Below, piece after piece: positions 1 through 12,594 of a stretch of 64,000 bases of DNA. A model generated the notes under the pieces. It was not told where the DNA came from and ran no database searches. It was given only the letters and a program-made list of their open reading frames with translations. The first letter of the stretch is position 1. Each line of letters starts with the position of its first letter. Both the position numbers and the translations under genes were made by a program. This DNA is from Tardiphaga sp. Lineage in GTDB: Bacteria; Pseudomonadota; Alphaproteobacteria; Rhizobiales; Xanthobacteraceae. The stretch covers positions 28,382 through 92,381 of the forward strand of contig JASBVG010000070.1 of assembly GCA_030147505.1 (NCBI GenBank), in the 5' to 3' direction.

Positions 1-148
1 TGCGATGATGACCGGGGACCTCGCGACCCTAGCGATTTGGTTTCTGGAGACATTTCCGGCATTGGGTTCGCTGGGCTGAGTTGGGACGTGCTGCGAGATC
101 GTTGGACCGGCCGGAACCAAATGACCATTTTGCGTCTTCGCGCGCGCT

Positions 149-2200
149 TCATTCGTCCTGCCGACCATGTTCGATTCCTGAACCTCCACCTGTGTGACCA
201 TGCGGGGAGCCGACCGAAGCAAGCCGGTTTCGTCCGAAGCCGATCGCGAGCAAGGCGATGACAGCGAGCTGCGCAAGCAACGTTTCTCGCGTGGGATAGA
301 TGCCGAGCATCTCGTTCCGGAACAACCCGCGCCAGAGGGTAACCGGCAGATAGCCAGCCTCCTGGAGCGCTGCAGCGCCTTTACCGACAAGAACGACGGC
401 GAGGATCGCCATCAGGAAGGAGCTGTAAGCGAAGAATTTGCCGACCGGCAGATAGCTGCTGAACCGAAGCATGGCGATCGCGACGATCGCCAATACGACC
501 GTCGCCGTGAGCGCGCCGGCAACGACCGCACCGGCGTCGCCACGACTCCAGATCGCTGCATAGAACAGTATCGTTTCGAACACTTCGCGATAGACGACCA
601 CGAAAGTGAGGAGGAAGAGAAACCATGCGGAGCGGCGATCGAGGGCTCTCCCGAGTTTTTCACGGATGTATAGCTGCCACGCATCGGCACTACTCTTGCC
701 ATGCATCCAGATGCCTACCCAAATCAAAACGGCTGCGGCGAAGATTCCCCCGAATCCTTCCGTCAATTCGCGGCTGGCTCCGCTGATTGTGATCAGCCAT
801 GTAGCGGCCGCCCAGGTTCCCGCTCCGACGCCGAGAGCCGCTATCCAGCCGCCGTGCACGTAGCCGAGCACGTCTCGGCGGCCGGCCTTGTTGAGGAAGG
901 CGATCATGGCGACGACGATCAACAACGCCTCCAGACCCTCCCGAGCCAGGATGGTAAAGGCCGCTATGAAGCTCGACGTGGCCGATGCCTGGTCCGCCAG
1001 CACCTTCTCAGCCTGTTCGAAGAGCCCGTCTACCGTGTTCACGCGTTCCCGGATGGCATCGACCTGTTCACCCGCAGCGATGGAGCCGCGCAGTTCAGCC
1101 ATAGCGCCTTCGATACGGACCATCAGCGCATGGTCGCGTGCCGACAGTAGCGCTTCCACAGGCTCGAAGCCGTCGAGATAGGCGGATAACGCTATTTGCG
1201 TCGCCGCCTTCTTGTCTCCGCGTCCGTATGCAGCCAATGCTTCGTCGAGCTTCGTACGCGCGAGTGTGAGGCTTCCCGACGCCCGGCCGGCATCAAGGAC
1301 CTCGGGATGCCGACGAAGGAAAGCGACGAGGTCCGGGGAGTTGACCGAGGCGAACTCCTCGGCGAAGGCTGCTGGCGTGATACCGACCAGTTTTTCGAGA
1401 CCGAGACGTTTCCGAAGGCCTGCGTCGGCCTCCCACAAGGCTTTTCCACGCGCGGTTGCCTCATCCGGATATGCAAGTGTGCCAACATAGAATGCGAGCG
1501 CCCATCGCTCCTGCGCGGGCAGGTCTGAGAAGCTGGCCATGCTGGTCCCATCGAGGCCCTGTTCGATCACCTGATAAAGCGCGAAGACGCTGCGTTCGCG
1601 TGCCCTGGCTTGTTCGGTGAACGCGATCGGGGGCGGATCCAGCCCTTCCGATTGCGGACCCTTGCCATCGCCGGCAGATCCGTGGCAACCGGCGCAAAGC
1701 TGCGCGTACAATGCCTTGCCGCGTTTCAGGTCGGGCGCGACCGTAGGCGCCAACGGAACGGGATAGGCCGTCAGCAGATCGGCAGCCAGCGACCTTGCGG
1801 CTTTCGCGATTGCGGGCGGAGGTGATTTCGAGGCGATCAGGTCTTCCAGTTCGGCCGATCGTCTTTCGAGCATTCCCTTCGAAGACGTTTCCGGAAGCTC
1901 TTTGACAAGTCTGTGAGCGGTCGACGAAAATTCGCGCATTTCGTCGAATTCGGCTTGGTTCACGATTTCGCCGTTGGCTACCGCCTCCGGATAATCGACC
2001 GCGATGTAGTCGAGGAGACGCCAGATCGTCTGCGCGGGAGCGGTCTCCGCGCATGCCGGCGAGGCGACGGCCAGAAAGAACACCAGGAAACACGAAGCGA
2101 GACACCGTGACATTCCGGAGCCGGCAGCGCGCATCCAATCGCGTGTCGCAAGAGCAATGCGTGTTGTTCTCTGAAACATGAAGATTGATCCGCGTGTCAT
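149..2200 (-). CDS. Cytochrome c / FTR1-family iron permease fusion
   Basis: 683 residues. An N-terminal secretion signal (about residues 25-50, ending near ASPACA) is followed by a periplasmic c-type haem domain with CAGCH at 169-173, a helical linker (about 310-410) and a C-terminal FTR1 membrane domain. The two REXXE iron-binding motifs typical of FTR1/EfeU permeases are visible as REGLE (about 420) and REVFE (about 538). FTR1 permeases move ferric iron across the inner membrane; the attached cytochrome suggests that oxidation of the metal is coupled to uptake. It is the last gene of a leftward metal operon, 177 bases after the P-type ATPase gene, and may have its own promoter. An internal start at 2179 is possible. 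The family is clear; the true metal is not known and could differ from iron, given the cadmium/zinc/cobalt-type neighbours. Confidence 0.85.
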   Translation of the reverse strand: MTRGSIFMFQRTTRIALATRDWMRAAGSGMSRCLASCFLVFFLAVASPACAETAPAQTIWRLLDYIAVDYPEAVANGEIVNQAEFDEMREFSSTAHRLVKELPETSSKGMLERRSAELEDLIASKSPPPAIAKAARSLAADLLTAYPVPLAPTVAPDLKRGKALYAQLCAGCHGSAGDGKGPQSEGLDPPPIAFTEQARARERSVFALYQVIEQGLDGTSMASFSDLPAQERWALAFYVGTLAYPDEATARGKALWEADAGLRKRLGLEKLVGITPAAFAEEFASVNSPDLVAFLRRHPEVLDAGRASGSLTLARTKLDEALAAYGRGDKKAATQIALSAYLDGFEPVEALLSARDHALMVRIEGAMAELRGSIAAGEQVDAIRERVNTVDGLFEQAEKVLADQASATSSFIAAFTILAREGLEALLIVVAMIAFLNKAGRRDVLGYVHGGWIAALGVGAGTWAAATWLITISGASRELTEGFGGIFAAAVLIWVGIWMHGKSSADAWQLYIREKLGRALDRRSAWFLFLLTFVVVYREVFETILFYAAIWSRGDAGAVVAGALTATVVLAIVAIAMLRFSSYLPVGKFFAYSSFLMAILAVVLVGKGAAALQEAGYLPVTLWRGLFRNEMLGIYPTRETLLAQLAVIALLAIGFGRNRLASVGSPHGHTGGGSGIEHGRQDE

Positions 2201-2377
2201 CTCATATCCATTCTAATCGACGCGCCAAGACGGTCTCTTCGGCATTGCCGGTGCCGATTGTGACGAAGCGGTGCTGTTGTGGCCGAACCGGCTATAGAGG
2301 AACAGCGCGGCGGTCGGACGAGACCGCTACACGCTTCGGTGGTGAGCTAAGCCGTTGCGGGTCAGTTCTCCCGTCCA

Positions 2378-4546
2378 TCAGCCCGCAGCCCGATCTTCGC
2401 CGGATGGAGGCGAACCGAGAAGGCGCAGCGCGTTCAGGGTGACGAGCACCGTGGCCCCGGTGTCCGCGAGGATCGCTGGCCATAGGCCCGTCACACCGGC
2501 GACCGTCGTGACCAGAAACACCGCCTTGAGGCCCAGCGCTACCGCGATGTTCTGCTTGATGTTCGCCATCGTACGCTTCGACAGTTCTACCATCGCAGCG
2601 ACATCGGAAACGCGCCCGTACAGTACGGCCGCGTCCGCGGTCTCCAAGGCGACGTCGGTCCCGCCGCCCATGGCGATGCCGACATCCGCTTCTGCAAGCG
2701 CCGGTGCATCGTTGATTCCGTCCCCGATTTTTGCCACGGTGAAGCCGTCGCGCCGAAATCTCGCGACGATCCGTTGCTTGTCTTGCGGCAGCAGTTCGGC
2801 CTCGACATCCATCCCAAGCTGCCGCCCGATTGCCGTGGCGGTCCGGCGATTATCCCCTGTCAGCATGACCGTCCGGATCCCTGCGTCCGCCAAGCGTGCC
2901 AACCCGCTGGCTGCATCCGGACGGGGTTCGTCTCGCATCGCGATCGCGCCCGCCGGTTTTCCGTCGATCAGAAGAACGGAGACGGTCTTGCCTTGGTCGT
3001 TCAGCTCTGCGATGCGCTCAAGGTGCACTTGAAGCGGGGCGATCTCGCTCGCAGCTTGCGCCGAGCCGAGGAAAACCTTTCTGCCCTCCACCAAGCCTGT
3101 GACGCCCTTGCCTCCGATGGCGGCGGCATCCGTCGCCGCGGGCGGTGTCACCTTATCGGCCGAGGCTCGCGCCAAGATGGCGTTGGCCAACGGGTGGCTA
3201 GACCCGGTCTCAAGCGCCGCCGCAAAGCGGATGATGTCCGTTTCGGCAGTGCCGAAAGTAAGGATGTCGGTCACCTGCGGCTTTCCAACCGTCAGCGTGC
3301 CGGTCTTGTCGAAGCAGGCGAGCGTCACCTTTCCGAACCGTTCGAGGACGGCGCCGCCTTTCAGCAGAAGGCCGCGGCGTGCACCCGCCGAGAGGCTGGC
3401 CGCGATGGCGGCCGGCGTCGAGATCACCAGCGCGCACGGGCAGCCGATCAGAAGAACGGCCAGGCCCTTGTAGATCCAGTCACTCCAGCCGCCGGTGAAA
3501 AGCGCAGGCGGAACGACCGCCACCAACACCGCGACCGCGACGACTGCGGGCGTGTAGTACCTCGAAAAGCGGTCGATGAAGCGTTCGGTCGGCGCCTTCG
3601 ACTCCTGCGCCTCCTCGACCAAGCGGACGATGCGCGCGATTGTATTGTCGGCGGCAGCAGCGGTCACCCGCATGCGCAACAAGCTGTCACCATTGATCGT
3701 TCCCGCGAACAGCCTCGCGTCCGGTCCCTTGCGCACCGGAGTGCTCTCTCCCGTTACGGGAGCCTCGTCGATCGCGCTCTCTCCGGAGACGATGACGCCG
3801 TCGGCGGAGATCCGGTCTCCCGGTCGGATCAGGATGACAGAACCCACCGCCAGGGCTTCGGCTTGGACCTCGCGGACCTGACCGTCTTCTTCCAACCTGG
3901 CCGTCTTCGGAACGAGGCGGGTCAGGTCCTGGATGCTGGCCCGCGCTTTCCCCGCGGCGACCCCCTCCAGCAGTTCGCCAATCATGAAGAGAAAGACCAC
4001 CGCCGCCGCCTCTTCGGCCGCGCCGATGAACACCGCGCCGATTGCGGCGATCGACATCAACATCTCGATGGAAAAGGGCGTGCCCGTCAGAGCGGCCCCG
4101 ACCGCGCGCCGCGCGATGGGAACGAGCCCCACAAGCAGAGCAACTAAAAACGCCCATCTCTCGGTCTGAGGAAAAAGCTGCCCCGACACGTAGGCGCTGG
4201 CGAAGGCCATTCCGGACGCGGCGGTCAAGAGCGCCTTTCCCGTCCGCCACCAAGCCATCTCTCCACCGCCGGCTGCCGCTTGGTTGTCTGCGGCGGGGAT
4301 CGAGCCGCTCGGCTCCGCTCCCCGTCCGAGATCGATCACCTTGTAACCAAGTCCTTCGACGCGTTGCCGCAGCAAATCGCGATCAGGCCCGGCGTAATCG
4401 ACGGTGACTGTCCCGGTCGGAACCGAAACGTTGACGCTGGAAACGCCATCCAGCCTTTGTAGCGCATTCTCGATCTTCATTGCGCAGGAGGCACAATCCA
4501 TTCCGGCCACGCGCAAGCGGGTCTTGACTGCCGTAGCTTTCTTCAT
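2378..4546 (-). CDS. cadA: Heavy-metal P1B-type ATPase, CadA/ZntA type
   Basis: About 722 residues. An N-terminal HMA metal-binding domain carries GMDCASC. Membrane helices follow, with the CPC motif (IGCPCALVIS) in the transport helix, then the phosphorylation site DKTGTLT and the hinge GDGINDAPAL. The CPCALVISTPAAI context is the Zn/Cd/Pb-exporting (P1B-2) type rather than the copper type. It exports divalent soft metals from cytoplasm to periplasm. I chose the ATG at 4546 because GAGGAAAG lies just upstream; an in-frame start at 4564 is also open. It follows the czcCBA genes on the same strand, so cytoplasmic export by this pump and periplasm-to-outside export by CzcCBA probably work in series. 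No metal regulator gene is adjacent. Confidence 0.92.
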   Translation of the reverse strand: MKKATAVKTRLRVAGMDCASCAMKIENALQRLDGVSSVNVSVPTGTVTVDYAGPDRDLLRQRVEGLGYKVIDLGRGAEPSGSIPAADNQAAAGGGEMAWWRTGKALLTAASGMAFASAYVSGQLFPQTERWAFLVALLVGLVPIARRAVGAALTGTPFSIEMLMSIAAIGAVFIGAAEEAAAVVFLFMIGELLEGVAAGKARASIQDLTRLVPKTARLEEDGQVREVQAEALAVGSVILIRPGDRISADGVIVSGESAIDEAPVTGESTPVRKGPDARLFAGTINGDSLLRMRVTAAAADNTIARIVRLVEEAQESKAPTERFIDRFSRYYTPAVVAVAVLVAVVPPALFTGGWSDWIYKGLAVLLIGCPCALVISTPAAIAASLSAGARRGLLLKGGAVLERFGKVTLACFDKTGTLTVGKPQVTDILTFGTAETDIIRFAAALETGSSHPLANAILARASADKVTPPAATDAAAIGGKGVTGLVEGRKVFLGSAQAASEIAPLQVHLERIAELNDQGKTVSVLLIDGKPAGAIAMRDEPRPDAASGLARLADAGIRTVMLTGDNRRTATAIGRQLGMDVEAELLPQDKQRIVARFRRDGFTVAKIGDGINDAPALAEADVGIAMGGGTDVALETADAAVLYGRVSDVAAMVELSKRTMANIKQNIAVALGLKAVFLVTTVAGVTGLWPAILADTGATVLVTLNALRLLGSPPSGEDRAAG

Positions 4547-4728
4547 CGCACTTTCCTCAATCATCGCCTTGCCACCAGTTTCAACATCGACCCCGGCGAT
4601 CCGCCTTGATGATCAACCTTGTCGCAACGCGGGCATCGGGTCTGGATGCCCGCACCCCGCTTCCGTTGGCGCTATTCCATGCCTTGACCCGTTGCATTCG
4701 CAATCGACGACGGCCTGGGCAGAGGTCC

Positions 4729-8414
<3,686 letters not shown>

Positions 8415-9371
8415 TCAGTCATGATCGGCACCGCCCTTGCCCATCTCCGACTTGACGATGAAGCTGTTTCTGGCCGCATACCGGTCGCCCTCGAGCAGCC
8501 CGAACAGTATCTCTACATTTTCGGCGTCTCGCGCCCCGATCTCGACATCGCGCGCCTCGAACTTGGCACCCTCTCGGACGAAGACGACGTTGCGGTTTTC
8601 AAGGGTTTGGAGAGCCGACGTTTTTACTGCGACCGCCACCGTCTTGGCGGAGAGGATGAGGCGCGCGGATACGAACAATCCTGTCCGGAGGCGCAGGCCC
8701 TCGTTCGGGACGACAGCACGTACCAGCGCGCTCTGAGTGTCGCTGCTTCCGACCGGCGAGACGTACGATATTTTCGCCTCTATCGGGTCCGATCCGTCGT
8801 CGACGTCGATGATCAACGCGTCGCCAAGCTTCACCCGCGGCAGATCGCGCCGGTACACGGACAGATCTACCCACACATTCGAGATGTCGGCGACGGTAAA
8901 CGCGGGCTTTTGCTCGGATGCGTACTCGCCGAGCGAAATCTGACGGTCGATTACGGTTCCCGAGATCGGCGCACGCATTTCGTAAGTGGTCAGACTCTGA
9001 TTGCTCTCGACCTTCGCCAACAAATCGTTCTGCGCAACGGTATCACCGATGCGCCTCTTGATTTCACGCACGATGCCCGGGAAGCGTGGCGTGACATGCA
9101 CCAGTGTTTCCTGGTTCGGCTGGATGATCCCATTCAGAACCAAAGCGTTTCGCAACGTCGCCTCGCCGGCGCGGGCTACTTCGATCCCTGAGGCAGCGAC
9201 CTTCGCATCGCTCATCGCGACACCGCCCTCTTCGTCTTCGCCTTTCTCGGCCTTCTTCTGTTGCTTTCCGGTAGGCTCGGACGGCTTACCCGCTGCGGAT
9301 GCGTAGACGCCGTATCCCGCAACAGCGACCGCGAACGCCGCTACGGCAATGACGAAAGTTTTCTTGTTCAT
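8415..9371 (-). CDS. czcB: Periplasmic adaptor (membrane fusion protein) of CzcCBA pump
   Basis: 318 residues. An N-terminal membrane anchor/signal (about residues 5-27) is followed by a charged linker (KQQKKAEKGEDEE) and then the biotinyl/lipoyl-like and beta-barrel domains of efflux adaptors (HVTPRFPGIVREI, MRAPISGTVIDRQ). It bridges the RND pump and the outer-membrane channel. The start codon overlaps the stop of czcC by four bases (ATGA), and about 100 bases separate it from czcA. There is no long histidine-rich N-terminal metal-binding region such as some CzcB proteins have. Confidence 0.9.
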   Translation of the reverse strand: MNKKTFVIAVAAFAVAVAGYGVYASAAGKPSEPTGKQQKKAEKGEDEEGGVAMSDAKVAASGIEVARAGEATLRNALVLNGIIQPNQETLVHVTPRFPGIVREIKRRIGDTVAQNDLLAKVESNQSLTTYEMRAPISGTVIDRQISLGEYASEQKPAFTVADISNVWVDLSVYRRDLPRVKLGDALIIDVDDGSDPIEAKISYVSPVGSSDTQSALVRAVVPNEGLRLRTGLFVSARLILSAKTVAVAVKTSALQTLENRNVVFVREGAKFEARDVEIGARDAENVEILFGLLEGDRYAARNSFIVKSEMGKGGADHD

Positions 9372-10639
9372 CGTGCGCTCCCCCGCGCCAGCGCGAATGG
9401 ATTGCCGACCAGACCCTCGATGGTGGCGACGGCGACGTGGAAATTCTGCTGGGCCTCCTGTTCGCGAAGCCGCGCCTGTGCGACGCTTGCTTGTGAGTCC
9501 AGCACTTCGAGCAGCGAATAGCGGCCCTGACCGTATCCTTCGAAAATAGCGTTAGCCGCATCGTTCGACCTTGGTAGAGCGGCCTCGCGGAGAATTGCGA
9601 GTTCGCGGAGCGAGCCCTGCAGCGTGTCGTATGCGCGGCCGGCCACCACGATCAGCGTGTTGCGGTTGGCTTTCCGCTCGGCCGCTGTCTTGGCCAGGCT
9701 TTCCTGCGCGGAGATGATGTTGCCTTGATTCTGATCGAACACGGGAATTGGAATCGAGACCGACAGCCGTACCGCGTCATCGCCCGTCGAGTTGTAGTGC
9801 CGCCATCCGGCCGAGACCGTGACATCGGGATAGGGTTTCAGACGCGCGAGGATCAATTGGGCGTTGCGCTGCGCGTATACCGCCGTCCAGCGCACCAGTT
9901 GAGGGTTGGCATCTATCGCCGCGACCACGGCCTGAAAGGCCGGGGGCCGACCTGTCGTGTCGAGGCGTCCCGATACCGCGCCGAACTTGGGTTCGATATC
10001 GCCCATCAGGACGGCCAGTTCGCGGCGCGCCGTGGCCAGCGACGATTTCGTGCGCTCGCGATCGGCCTTGACGAGCGCTGATGCGACTTCCGCTCGTCCC
10101 GTTTCCGCGATGGAAGATGCCCCCGCCTCTACGCGCCGCTGCAGCAGTGGCGTGATCCGGTCGATGGCTCCGATCTGCTCGTTGAGGATCTCGATCCTCC
10201 GCTGCAGGCCGAGAACGTTGAGGAAGGCAATCGCGGTCTCGCCCAGCACCTCCAGTCTGACCGCCTGCCGCTCGATCGAGGCCTGATCCAGGCCGGCCTG
10301 GCCCGCGGCGATGCGAGCATCCCTCTTTCCCGAAAGCTCGAACATCTGGCTGATTTGCAGCGTCGTTTCGGCAGACCGAGTTCCCCGGTAGGCACCGGTA
10401 CCGAACGAATCGTCCTGTTCGTATGAGATTTCCGGATTGATCAGGGCGCCGGATTGGATGCGCTGACCGCGGGCGACGCCTACATCGCGCTCGGCAGCCG
10501 TCAGCCGGGGACTGGCGTTGAGCGCGCGCCTTAGGGCAGCTCCCATGGTGAGGGTTTGCGAGTGCGCGGCGCCTGCCGGCGACAAACAGGCGAGCAACGT
10601 GATGGCGCACGCGATACGCGTGGCATTTTTCGATAACAT
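9368..10639 (-). CDS. czcC: TolC-family outer-membrane channel of CzcCBA pump
   Basis: 423 residues with a signal peptide (cleavage near AAHSQ, about residue 28) and the repeated long amphipathic helices of outer-membrane efflux proteins; the segments around 'SPRLTAAERDVGVARGQRI' and 'NPQLVRWTAVYAQRNAQL' are the two OEP repeats. It supplies the outer-membrane exit duct. It is the first large gene of the leftward operon czcC-czcB-czcA-small protein-cadA-FTR1 and overlaps czcB by four bases. Confidence 0.9.
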   Translation of the reverse strand: MLSKNATRIACAITLLACLSPAGAAHSQTLTMGAALRRALNASPRLTAAERDVGVARGQRIQSGALINPEISYEQDDSFGTGAYRGTRSAETTLQISQMFELSGKRDARIAAGQAGLDQASIERQAVRLEVLGETAIAFLNVLGLQRRIEILNEQIGAIDRITPLLQRRVEAGASSIAETGRAEVASALVKADRERTKSSLATARRELAVLMGDIEPKFGAVSGRLDTTGRPPAFQAVVAAIDANPQLVRWTAVYAQRNAQLILARLKPYPDVTVSAGWRHYNSTGDDAVRLSVSIPIPVFDQNQGNIISAQESLAKTAAERKANRNTLIVVAGRAYDTLQGSLRELAILREAALPRSNDAANAIFEGYGQGRYSLLEVLDSQASVAQARLREQEAQQNFHVAVATIEGLVGNPFALARGSAR

Positions 10640-10692
10640 ATTGGAGACCTGACAGGGACGGACTCAGGGCGCGACGCGCCCGGTGATTGAGC

Positions 10693-11055
10693 TCAGGTCA
10701 GGTGTTTGGGTGGCGGGAAAACGAGCCACGCGTGGTCGGAGGCCGCGAAAGGACCCGCGTGCGTGCTGGTGAAGCCGAACGTGGCGGATGTGATCGTTTC
10801 CGCAACCGAACACGGGACCACGGCCGCCGAACATGTCGGGCAGTGATCGCAGAGTGCGAGTTGCGGGACCGAGCCGCCGTCACGGGAGGCGTCGGACACC
10901 TGTTCTGAGCCAAAAGCGGAGGTGACCTGATCCACGCAAGAAACTTGATAGGTAAGGCAAGCGGTCAGGTAGAATAACGCCAGAAAGATTCTAAACCCGC
11001 GGAGGATTCGCCCTCCCGGCCTTGCCGAACAACGCTTGTCGATGGCAGTTTGCAT
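10693..11055 (-). CDS. Small CzcI-like leader protein of the metal operon
   Basis: About 120 residues from the ATG at 11055 (a TTG at 11085 would add ten). One hydrophobic segment (FRIFLALFYLTACLTYQVSC) is followed by a short mature part with CDHCPTC and a second cysteine (VPCS), ending in a proline-rich tail (FPPPKHLT). Small exported Cys/His/Pro-containing proteins of this kind commonly open czc/ncc-type operons and are thought to tune metal induction in the periplasm. It lies 53 bases upstream of czcC on the same strand. The assignment rests on position and layout, not on a recognised domain. Confidence 0.6.
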   Translation of the reverse strand: MQTAIDKRCSARPGGRILRGFRIFLALFYLTACLTYQVSCVDQVTSAFGSEQVSDASRDGGSVPQLALCDHCPTCSAAVVPCSVAETITSATFGFTSTHAGPFAASDHAWLVFPPPKHLT

Positions 11056-11403
11056 CCAGCCCCGGATAGCAAATTCACCGAGCAAAGGCCATCACAATCA
11101 AGTCAATGCGCAATGGAAACGTCTGCTCCTCGCGACCGCTGCGGTTCTGGTTCGTGCGCAGGGTCCTGACGCGACGGGACCGGCAAGAAATTCGACGAGC
11201 CAAGAAAGGGTTGCCTGCTTCTGAGACTTCGGGTTGCGTCGAACCGCTGTAGGTGACCCGCGCGGATCAGCGGACTGCATTTGTGCCCGAAATTGAGGTG
11301 CGGCTTCCGAGGATTCCGCCCAGCGACCAATCCGGACCGATCGTAGGCAGTGCGAACGCGCGCTGCTTCGCTTCACCGTCAATCATGAACGTCGTGACCG
11401 CCT
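11056..11403 (-). promoter_or_regulatory. Gene-free stretch that should hold the metal-operon promoter
   Basis: About 350 bases between the first metal-operon gene and the end of the arsenic-linked MFS gene. I see no convincing coding frame; the open frames here lack a ribosome site and family features. The leftward metal operon must be transcribed from here, but I could not identify confident -35/-10 boxes or a metal-regulator operator. Confidence 0.35.
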
Positions 11404-12594
11404 TCAGCCCGCGCGTGCTGCGGCCGTCTCGCCGGCGGGGCGGGGACGCTTCGACAGCAGGAGAAGGGCGGATAGTGCCGCGAGGCTCAGCAGCGAGGTG
11501 ATGATCAGCACCCGCCCGCTCATGATCTCGATCAGCACGCCGAACGCGACGGGAGCGAGGGCCTGGCAGATGCGCGACGGCGCCCCGAGCAATCCGAGTC
11601 GATAGCCGTAATTCTCTGGACCGAAGATCGAGAGAGGCAGGGTGCCTCTGGCGATCGTCAGGATGCCGTTGCCGGCACCGTGCAAAAGCGCGAATGCCGC
11701 GGCCGCTCCCCCTCCGAACAGCGCGATGACGCCGGCCCCGATCGGATGCGTGATGCAGGCGAGGCTCGTCGAGAAGAGCGGATGGAAGCGGTTCAACAGC
11801 CCGGCCTCGACGATGCGTGCGGCCACCTGTGCGGGTCCGATCATCATTCCCGCGAACACGGCCTGGGCGGGCGTGGCTCCGAAGCTCTCGACGATCCGGG
11901 GGAGGTGCGCGGCCATCGCCGACGTGACGGTCCAAGCCGCGGCGAACGCGAAGGACAGTAGGATCATCGTGCCGTCGATCGCGACGTGCGGCTTCGCGGC
12001 CGGCGGCTCCGCCTCGCTGCGGACCGCACGCTCGGTCTTCGGAAGGAAGAGCATGTTGAGCGACAGCCCGATCACGATGTGAGCGGCCGCCCAACCGAAG
12101 CAGGTGCCCCGCCATCCGATCGTATCGAGGCCCAGCGTGCTCAACGGCCATCCGATCGTGCTGGCGAATCCTGCGAGAAGCGTGATGCCGGTGATCGGGC
12201 GCCGGGCCTTGTCGCCGAAGATGCGCCCGAGGGCGCCGAACGCCGCATCGTAGAGACCGAGTCCCATTCCGATGCCGAGCAGCAACCAGGCGAGGCCGAG
12301 CATCCACAACGAAGATGCCAGCCCGAGCAACGCGAGGCCGCCGGCAAACAGCAGGTTCGAGGCGCACAGGACCTGCCTGCCGCCGACGCGGTCGATCTGC
12401 CGGCCGACACGGGGGCCGAGCAATCCCGAAATGACGAGCGATGCGGAAAATGCTGCGAAGAACCAGTTGCTCGATATACCGAGATCGCGCGCGATGGGAT
12501 CGGCGAGGATGGCCGGCAGATAGTAGCTGGATGCCCAGGCCAGCGTCTGCGTCGTTCCGAGCGAAAGGATGATGGGAAGCTGGCGATCGGTCAT
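11404..12594 (-). CDS. MFS transporter (second of two in ars cluster)
   Basis: 396 residues and about 12 hydrophobic segments, with MFS loop motifs such as GPRVGRQIDRVGGR after helix 2. The start ATG at 12594 overlaps the stop of the upstream MFS gene by four bases (ATGA), so the two are translationally coupled. A longer open frame to 12966 exists but runs back through the upstream gene. The pair follows an ArsR regulator and a flavoprotein, so it probably exports an arsenic species or an arsenic-containing metabolite. The substrate cannot be read from the sequence. Confidence 0.8.
   Translation of the reverse strand: MTDRQLPIILSLGTTQTLAWASSYYLPAILADPIARDLGISSNWFFAAFSASLVISGLLGPRVGRQIDRVGGRQVLCASNLLFAGGLALLGLASSLWMLGLAWLLLGIGMGLGLYDAAFGALGRIFGDKARRPITGITLLAGFASTIGWPLSTLGLDTIGWRGTCFGWAAAHIVIGLSLNMLFLPKTERAVRSEAEPPAAKPHVAIDGTMILLSFAFAAAWTVTSAMAAHLPRIVESFGATPAQAVFAGMMIGPAQVAARIVEAGLLNRFHPLFSTSLACITHPIGAGVIALFGGGAAAAFALLHGAGNGILTIARGTLPLSIFGPENYGYRLGLLGAPSRICQALAPVAFGVLIEIMSGRVLIITSLLSLAALSALLLLSKRPRPAGETAAARAG

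Noticed and set aside
1..148. Possible left border of the island at the window edge
   Set aside because: No copy of the tRNA-Ser 3' end and no other direct repeat is seen here; the border must lie further left.
2774..4147. Long open frame on the plus strand opposite cadA
   Set aside because: Arg/Asp-rich antisense shadow of the P-type ATPase gene; no ribosome site and no family motif.
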